Positions 28,365 to 32,926 of a DNA stretch of 32,926 bases are shown here, piece by piece. The position numbers and the translations under genes are program-made. Source of the stretch: an uncultured Pseudomonadota bacterium (GTDB lineage: Bacteria; Pseudomonadota; Gammaproteobacteria; Steroidobacterales; Steroidobacteraceae); the NCBI GenBank assembly GCA_903898785.1, contig CAIUGU010000146.1, positions 1 to 32,926 on the forward strand. The letters are read 5' to 3'. The stretch's first letter is position 1. The number at the start of each line of letters is the position of its first letter. The notes under the pieces are model-generated. The model saw only the letters and a list, made by a program, of their open reading frames with translations, searched no databases and was not told the origin of the DNA.

Positions 28365-30697
28365 ATCCTGTCCTCGCAGCGAATGACGACCGGGGCTGGC
28401 GCAGCGCCCGGTACGACGGTGATTTCACGGCGTACGTCGCGGAAACCCGGCCGCGTGCCGACGACGGTGTACTTGCCCGGGGTCAGCTCGACGGCTTTGC
28501 GAGTGAACGGCCCGAGATCGCCGACACGATAGATGGTCACCTGGGTCAGGTTGTCGGACTCGAGTGCCACTTGCACGGGGACCGACACCCGTTTCAGCCA
28601 CTCGTCGAGCGTTGCGATCTGCTTGGCAAGGACGGGTCCCGCAGGGGTCACGGCCTTGGCGCGGTTGAGCGTGACGGTGGCCGAGTCGCGCACCGGGGCG
28701 CTGAACAGCCGCTCGGGCTGGGTGACATAGAGCTGCAGCTCGTCGTTCAAGGTGGCGCGAGGGCCGGTGCGCTCGGCGCCCTGCTGGGCTGCGGCTACCG
28801 TCGCATCCAGCGTAAGGACGGCCTGATAGTCTGCGAGCGCCTGTTGCCACCGCTCCGCCGCCTCGTGGGTGCGGGCGCTGGCCAGGCGGAGCGCGATCGT
28901 CGCGGTGCGCTCTTCCTGCTCCAATTGCTGCAGGGCCTGCTGCACTTCTGGTGCCTTGGGCCTCATGCTGCCGGCCTTCTCAAAAGCCTTCCGGGCGCCG
29001 GGATAGTCCTTGGCAGTCATCGCCGTGAAACCGCCAGCCATTGCAGCGGCGAAGGCATCCCCCGCCAGCCGGGCCTGCAGGCGGGCCACGCCTTCCGTCG
29101 CACGCCGGGTGTCCGGGTCCAGTTTTGCTGCACGCCCAAAGGCGTCTGCGGCGGCGGTCAGGCGGCCTTCCTTCTCGTCCGTGTCCGCTTGCCTGAGGAG
29201 CGCCATGACCGCATCAAGCGACTGGGCGCGACGCAGCCCCCGAGTGGCTTCCGCCTGACCGGGCGCGAGCTTCAACGCCAACTCATAGGCTTCTTGTGCA
29301 GCAATTGCGCTGCCGGAATCGAGCGCTGCAAGTCCTCTCGCCAGCGCTTCCTTCAGGACTTCGGTGGCACGCGCTTCAAGGTCCGAGACCGATTTTGCTG
29401 CACCCTCGTAGCCGCCGATTGCTGCAGCATAATCCCGGGTGGCATAGCTCGCGGCCGCTGCCGAGATCCCTGCCTGCAGCGCAGCCCAGGGCTCCGTAGC
29501 CCATTGATCTATGGCCCTTTCCTTCAAGGCATCGACCCGTGGAGTCAAGGTTGCGAGCAGGTCATCTGCCTGCTGTTTCAGCACCGCAAGCGCCTCGAGC
29601 TCGGCGGGCGTCAGTGCCTTGTCCACGACCTCGGGGGTGGGCGGGGGAGCGACCGCCACCACCGGCGGAGGAGCAGCGACGCGATCAGGCAGCACGAAGA
29701 AGACCACGCCAGCTGCAGCAATCAGCAGCACCAGGGCCGCGGCAGTGAGTCCCTTGCGGAACCCCTCTTTGCGGAGTTCCGCCGGCGTCGGTCCGGCGTT
29801 CGCAGTCGAAGTCCGTTGCCACTTCGCCTGCAAAGGGGCTTCGACGACGGGGGGATTGAGCACGGGGGCTGCGACCGGCCTCGGACCGGCCATGCGGTTG
29901 CGCTCCGCTTCGAGGGCTTTTCTCAGCTCGGCGGCAATGGCTGGCATCGAGGGCCGTTGGGCGGGGTCCTTCTCCAGGCAGCGATGGACCAGCGTGGTGA
30001 CTTCGCCTGAGACCGGATAGCGGGACGAGAGCTGTGGAACAGCCTGCCCTTCGACCTTGGCGGCATCGATGTCGGGATAGAAGGGCGGGTAACCGGACAG
30101 CAATTCGTAGAGGAGCACGCCGAAGGCGTAGACGTCGTCCGCCAGCTGGGCCGGTGCGCCGCGCCACTGCTGCGGACTCATGCTGTAGGGCGACCCTGCT
30201 CCCAGGGCCGGATCCGGCGACTGCTCGAGGGCGAGAGCCAAGCCGAAATCGGCCAGCCGCGGGCTCCCGTCGATCGACATCAGCACGTTCGTGGCCTTCA
30301 CGTCCCGGTGGACGATGCCGGTGGAATGGGCATGTGCCAGTGCGTCGGCGACGGGGATGGCCGCATGCAGCACTTCGTAGGCGGGCCGCCCACGGAACTG
30401 GGTGAGGTCGCCGCCGGCGAGATACTCCATCGCAATCCAGGCTTGGCCTGCCTCGCGATGGAAGCCATCGACCCGAACGATATCGGGATGGACCAGCGAC
30501 TTGAGGCGCTCGCATTCGAGCGCCAGCGCGTCGAGCAGCGCGGGATTGCCTGCCACCCGATCGGAAAGCAGCTTGAGCGCAACGTGCCCACCGAGCTCGC
30601 GGTCTTCGGCAAGCCAGACTTCTCCCAGGGCGCTCTGGCCGAGGGGACGAACCAAGACAAATCTTGCAGACAGCGCGTGCCCGCTCTTCATGATCAT
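28361..30697 (-). CDS. Transmembrane Ser/Thr protein kinase with TPR and PEGA-like C-terminal part
   Basis: The product has 778 residues. The kinase domain (10-265) is intact: glycine loop LGQSALGEV (19-27), K42 (VALKLL), E61, catalytic HRDVKATN (130-137), DFG (150-152) and APE-equivalent SPQQW (174-178). It is a Hanks-type (PknB-like) kinase. The linker is Pro-rich; the membrane helix is near 316-337. The outside part has TPR-like helices (about 365-650) and an end piece TIYRVGDLGPFTRKAVELTPGKYTVVGTRPGFRDVRREI (split pattern, 721-760) that matches PEGA. It overlaps the FGE-like gene by 4 nt. Targets are probably the FHA proteins of the same operon or their partners (inference). Confidence 0.93.
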   Translation of the reverse strand: MIMKSGHALSARFVLVRPLGQSALGEVWLAEDRELGGHVALKLLSDRVAGNPALLDALALECERLKSLVHPDIVRVDGFHREAGQAWIAMEYLAGGDLTQFRGRPAYEVLHAAIPVADALAHAHSTGIVHRDVKATNVLMSIDGSPRLADFGLALALEQSPDPALGAGSPYSMSPQQWRGAPAQLADDVYAFGVLLYELLSGYPPFYPDIDAAKVEGQAVPQLSSRYPVSGEVTTLVHRCLEKDPAQRPSMPAIAAELRKALEAERNRMAGPRPVAAPVLNPPVVEAPLQAKWQRTSTANAGPTPAELRKEGFRKGLTAAALVLLIAAAGVVFFVLPDRVAAPPPVVAVAPPPTPEVVDKALTPAELEALAVLKQQADDLLATLTPRVDALKERAIDQWATEPWAALQAGISAAAASYATRDYAAAIGGYEGAAKSVSDLEARATEVLKEALARGLAALDSGSAIAAQEAYELALKLAPGQAEATRGLRRAQSLDAVMALLRQADTDEKEGRLTAAADAFGRAAKLDPDTRRATEGVARLQARLAGDAFAAAMAGGFTAMTAKDYPGARKAFEKAGSMRPKAPEVQQALQQLEQEERTATIALRLASARTHEAAERWQQALADYQAVLTLDATVAAAQQGAERTGPRATLNDELQLYVTQPERLFSAPVRDSATVTLNRAKAVTPAGPVLAKQIATLDEWLKRVSVPVQVALESDNLTQVTIYRVGDLGPFTRKAVELTPGKYTVVGTRPGFRDVRREITVVPGAAPAPVVIRCEDRI

Positions 30698-30768
30698 GGG
30701 ATGCCCTGAGAAACCGACCGCACCGACAGCCGACGCAACCTCCGACTCATCCTGCAGGAGTCGACGCT

Positions 30769-32040
30769 TCAGCGACGCGCGGCACTACCTTCGCTGCCCT
30801 GGCCGGCCACTGCATCGGGAACCGCAACCGGCATGCCGGTTTCGTTCTCGTACAGTTCCTTCAGCAGACGCCGCCATTCGTGGAATTGTTCTTCGGCGGT
30901 CCCCGTCAGCTGCAACGTCCGGCCCTCCACCTCGACGACCATTGGCTGCACTTCGGCCTGGAATGACTGGCCGAGCTGCTTCAGCGAATCCGAGTGCATC
31001 TTGGCTTCCGCCGCCTTGTCGAACCCGCTCTTCACGGCGTACACGCCGCCGATGATGCCTGCGGTTGCGGCGGCACTGCCGACATAGGTTTCCGAATTGG
31101 CGCCCGCGACGACACCGGCGATGATGGCCGCGGCCCCCAGCAGCTTGCGGTTCATTGCCGAGCGCCTTGCGGCGGTTTCCTGCTCGATCTCGTCGTAACT
31201 GTAGCGACGCCAGTTCTGGTAAGGCTCCGCCACGTTGTCGCTGAACAGCGCGTAGTGTTCGTTCAGCGTATCGACGAACGCGTAGTCGCGCTCGCGGATG
31301 AGCTGGATGCGAGCCGGCAGCGGGTCGTCTTCGGCAGGCAAGCGCTGCACCTGGTAGACGCCCTTCTTGTCCTGCTTGAGATAGTCCTTGAAGGCGTAGG
31401 GCGCAAGATCGGATGCGAAACGCAGGTCCGATATGCGACGGATGCTTTCGAGGTCGTTCGCGGCCAGCTTCTGGCGGGCGGCCAGCATGTCGTTGGCGAC
31501 CTCGCTGTAGAGATTCTGGAACGGATCGCGGGGCCGGCCGCTAGTATCGCGATACGACCGCGTATCCGCGGGGGCTTGGTATACCTTGGTGAACCACGTG
31601 CGCCCCGACGCATCACGCACGGCGAGTTCGAGCTTCAGCGTCATGCCGTTCGACTCGAGGATCTTCCCCGAGACCATGACGTCGAGCGAATTCTCTTCCA
31701 TCGGCACGACGCGCACCTGGCCCCAGTGGCCCGTGCCTTCGAGCGTGCTGCGCAAACGCATCGGCATGTACCGCGACTCCGCCTTGCGCACGTCCGGGAA
31801 GATGCTCGCTTCCTCCTGGACCTTCTCGTCCTCGGGCACGTTCGGATCAAGCAGCTGCACTCCCACGTCGAGGAGCTGCTCCGAGGCGATTTCGGTCGTG
31901 GCCTGGACGGCGTTGACGCGCTGAACGGGCCGCGTTTCGACGACACACGCGCTCAAGCCGAAGAGCGCGAGGGTTGCCAGCGCCATCCTCATGGAGGGCG
32001 CAGTCATCCGTCGGTGCTCCCGTGCCGTCGCATTCGTCAT
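30769..32040 (-). CDS. Lipoprotein with glycine-zipper segment
   Basis: The product has 423 residues. The lipobox is LSAC at Cys32 counted from ATG 32040, or Cys21 from an internal ATG at 32007 that has a GGAG site and gives a shorter, more usual signal peptide. Either start is possible; the longer one is 1 nt after the upstream stop. Residues 85-200 are strand-rich (GTGHWGQVRVVPMEENSLDVMVSGKIL, LKLELAVRDASGRTWF) and resemble lipoproteins that modulate assembly. A glycine/alanine zipper (LLGAAAIIAGVVAGANSETYVGSAAATAGIIGG, split pattern near 305-335) suggests membrane or pore packing. It begins the visible operon with the Gly-rich gene. Confidence 0.8.
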   Translation of the reverse strand: MTNATAREHRRMTAPSMRMALATLALFGLSACVVETRPVQRVNAVQATTEIASEQLLDVGVQLLDPNVPEDEKVQEEASIFPDVRKAESRYMPMRLRSTLEGTGHWGQVRVVPMEENSLDVMVSGKILESNGMTLKLELAVRDASGRTWFTKVYQAPADTRSYRDTSGRPRDPFQNLYSEVANDMLAARQKLAANDLESIRRISDLRFASDLAPYAFKDYLKQDKKGVYQVQRLPAEDDPLPARIQLIRERDYAFVDTLNEHYALFSDNVAEPYQNWRRYSYDEIEQETAARRSAMNRKLLGAAAIIAGVVAGANSETYVGSAAATAGIIGGVYAVKSGFDKAAEAKMHSDSLKQLGQSFQAEVQPMVVEVEGRTLQLTGTAEEQFHEWRRLLKELYENETGMPVAVPDAVAGQGSEGSAARR

Positions 32041-32041
32041 G

Positions 32042-32926
32042 TCAGCCGCCCTTCTTGTAGTTGCGGTATTCCTGCCAGAGCTTGTCGCGGAGTTCGGGAT
32101 CGGTTTCCTTCATCGCGGCCTCACGCAGCTGGCGTGCGACGATGTCGTCGTCGCTGCCGTCCGGAATGCCGGCAGGTACCGTGTTCGGTCCCGAACCGCC
32201 GCCCTTGCCGCCACCGCCTACGCCGCCACCACCACCCTGCCGACTGCCGCCCTGCGACTCGGAGCCCTGGCCACCCGGAACGCCGCCGTTCTGCTCGCCC
32301 GATCCTTCGGCGTCGCCGTTGCCGTTATCGCCTTGGCCATTGCCGTTGCCCTGAGCCGCGCCGGCGCCTTGCTCGGAACCGGCGCCGCCTGCGCCGGCCG
32401 GATCGGCGCCACCTGCACCGGAACCGCTGCCGCGAGACTGGGCCAGCACCGCCTGCTCCTTGCGCAGGTGACCGTCGAAAACGCGGAAGGTTTCTTCGAT
32501 GCGGCGATTGATGTCGGCGCGCTGCTCGTCTGCAGTCATCGGGCCGCTGCCTGCGCCGCCGGTGCCCGAGGCGGCGCCAGCAGGACGCCCGGCAGTGCCG
32601 CCTGTCCCGCCGCCCGGATTCCCCGCCGAGCCTGCCGACCCGCTGTCGTTGCCAACGCCACCGGCACCGCCTGCCGATGCCGCGCCGCCCGCCGCGGAGT
32701 CGCCGCCCGCGCCACCTTGTCCGCCCGGCTGGCCGGATCGGGATTGTGCAGTGGCCCCGCCCGCACCCGACGGACCGCCTGCTGCGCCGACGGCACCGCC
32801 ACCCGCAGTCGACGCGACGGTCCCAGCGCCACCCGCTCCGCCTTGACCGCCGGGTTGGCCGCCTTGCTGTCCTGAAGATTCGCCGACGCCGCTCCCTTGG
32901 GAGCCGCCCGTGGCGGCAGCCGACCC
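32042..32926 (-). CDS. Gly-rich low-complexity protein, 5' end outside window
   Basis: The minus-strand frame is open from the window end to the stop at 32042, giving 294 visible residues and no stop. An ATG at 32539 could be mistaken for the start, but the frame continues upstream as Gly/Ala/Ser/Gln-rich sequence (GGQGGAGGAG, AGGVGNDSGSAG). Downstream of it lies a normal helix, MTADEQRADINRRIEETFRV. A second Gly-rich stretch follows and then the closing helical piece DDDIVARQLREAAMKETDPE to YRNYKKGG. The layout (two helical docking segments on flexible Gly-rich tethers) suggests a scaffold or filament. No signal peptide can be seen because the start is missing. It is 1 nt before the lipoprotein gene, so it is first in the visible operon. 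Confidence 0.75.
   Translation of the reverse strand, partial: GSAAATGGSQGSGVGESSGQQGGQPGGQGGAGGAGTVASTAGGGAVGAAGGPSGAGGATAQSRSGQPGGQGGAGGDSAAGGAASAGGAGGVGNDSGSAGSAGNPGGGTGGTAGRPAGAASGTGGAGSGPMTADEQRADINRRIEETFRVFDGHLRKEQAVLAQSRGSGSGAGGADPAGAGGAGSEQGAGAAQGNGNGQGDNGNGDAEGSGEQNGGVPGGQGSESQGGSRQGGGGGVGGGGKGGGSGPNTVPAGIPDGSDDDIVARQLREAAMKETDPELRDKLWQEYRNYKKGG

Noticed and set aside
25653-28532. A 959-codon plus-strand open frame
   Set aside because: It mirrors the FGE-like gene; no family motif, and codon use is that of a reverse-complement shadow.
31991-32875. Ala/Arg-rich plus-strand open frame over the Gly-rich gene
   Set aside because: It is the antisense of a Gly-rich coding repeat and has no independent support such as a ribosome site.
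20450-32926. Type VI secretion cluster
   Set aside because: Kinase, FHA, vWA and FGE-like parts recall its phosphorylation module, but no Tss sheath, baseplate, Hcp, VgrG, ClpV or membrane-complex gene is present.
20450-32926. Zorya anti-phage system
   Set aside because: Zorya has a MotA-like and an OmpA-ended MotB-like protein with helicase or nuclease genes; here the arms end in vWA domains and no nucleic-acid enzyme is present.

Overview
The window is about 33 kb of GC-rich, densely packed bacterial DNA. Gene content points to a Gram-negative, probably gammaproteobacterial organism of Xanthomonadales/Nevskiales/Steroidobacter type. The indicators are a Tat-exported HiPIP, a TorF-type porin, Uup, Tat and Sec signal peptides, lipoproteins and an ExbB/TolQ-type channel. 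This placement is inference; no rRNA or tRNA gene is present. Many long antisense frames are GC-driven shadows and are left out.

Region by region: (1) 1-1226: the 3' end of a YciI/DGPF protein, a 36-bp tandem hairpin repeat, and a PIN/RHH toxin-antitoxin pair with its own promoter and palindromic operator. The toxin carries an AT-hook-like tail. (2) 1317-2818: a compact alkylation-repair operon, an Ada-like AraC-methyltransferase fusion without the N-terminal zinc domain, coupled to alkB. (3) 2820-5793, minus strand: a PQQ-type sugar dehydrogenase with a DUF6152/DUF6644 pair, and a separate TorF-like porin. (4) 5978-7906: uup. (5) 7919-11704, minus strand: an Anbu cluster (circularly permuted ATP-grasp, alpha-E, Anbu protease) without the usual transglutaminase, behind a possible sigma-54 promoter, plus a small conserved protein. 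(6) 11896-13078: a Cys-containing small protein and a pirin. (7) 13198-15015: a sigma-70-like promoter, a clear c-di-GMP-I (GEMM) riboswitch, a structured leader, and a protein with two SPOR-like repeats. (8) 15156-19029: HiPIP, DUF502, and a four-gene membrane/lipid operon (DUF1475-like, DUF2062, DUF1295, CFA-synthase-like methyltransferase). (9) 19126-20469: a secreted TPR/TonB-C-like protein.

(10) 20450 to the window end, all minus strand, is the most interesting part: a tightly coupled operon of at least 12.5 kb. In transcription order it encodes a Gly-rich protein (running off the window), a glycine-zipper lipoprotein, and a transmembrane Ser/Thr kinase with TPR and PEGA-like parts. These are followed by a transmembrane FHA-like/PEGA/FGE-like protein, a tiny Pro/Ala-rich exported protein, an ExbB/TolQ/MotA-type channel, an actin/Hsp70-like-FHA protein, two single-span von Willebrand factor A (vWA) proteins and a lipoprotein. 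Both vWA proteins have an Asp at the start of the membrane helix, as TolR, ExbD and MotB do. The working model is a proton-motive-force-driven envelope machine whose force-transmitting arms end in vWA domains and whose state is read by kinase/FHA signalling. Its parts recall the type VI secretion threonine-phosphorylation module, but no secretion core genes are present. I know of no named system with this composition.
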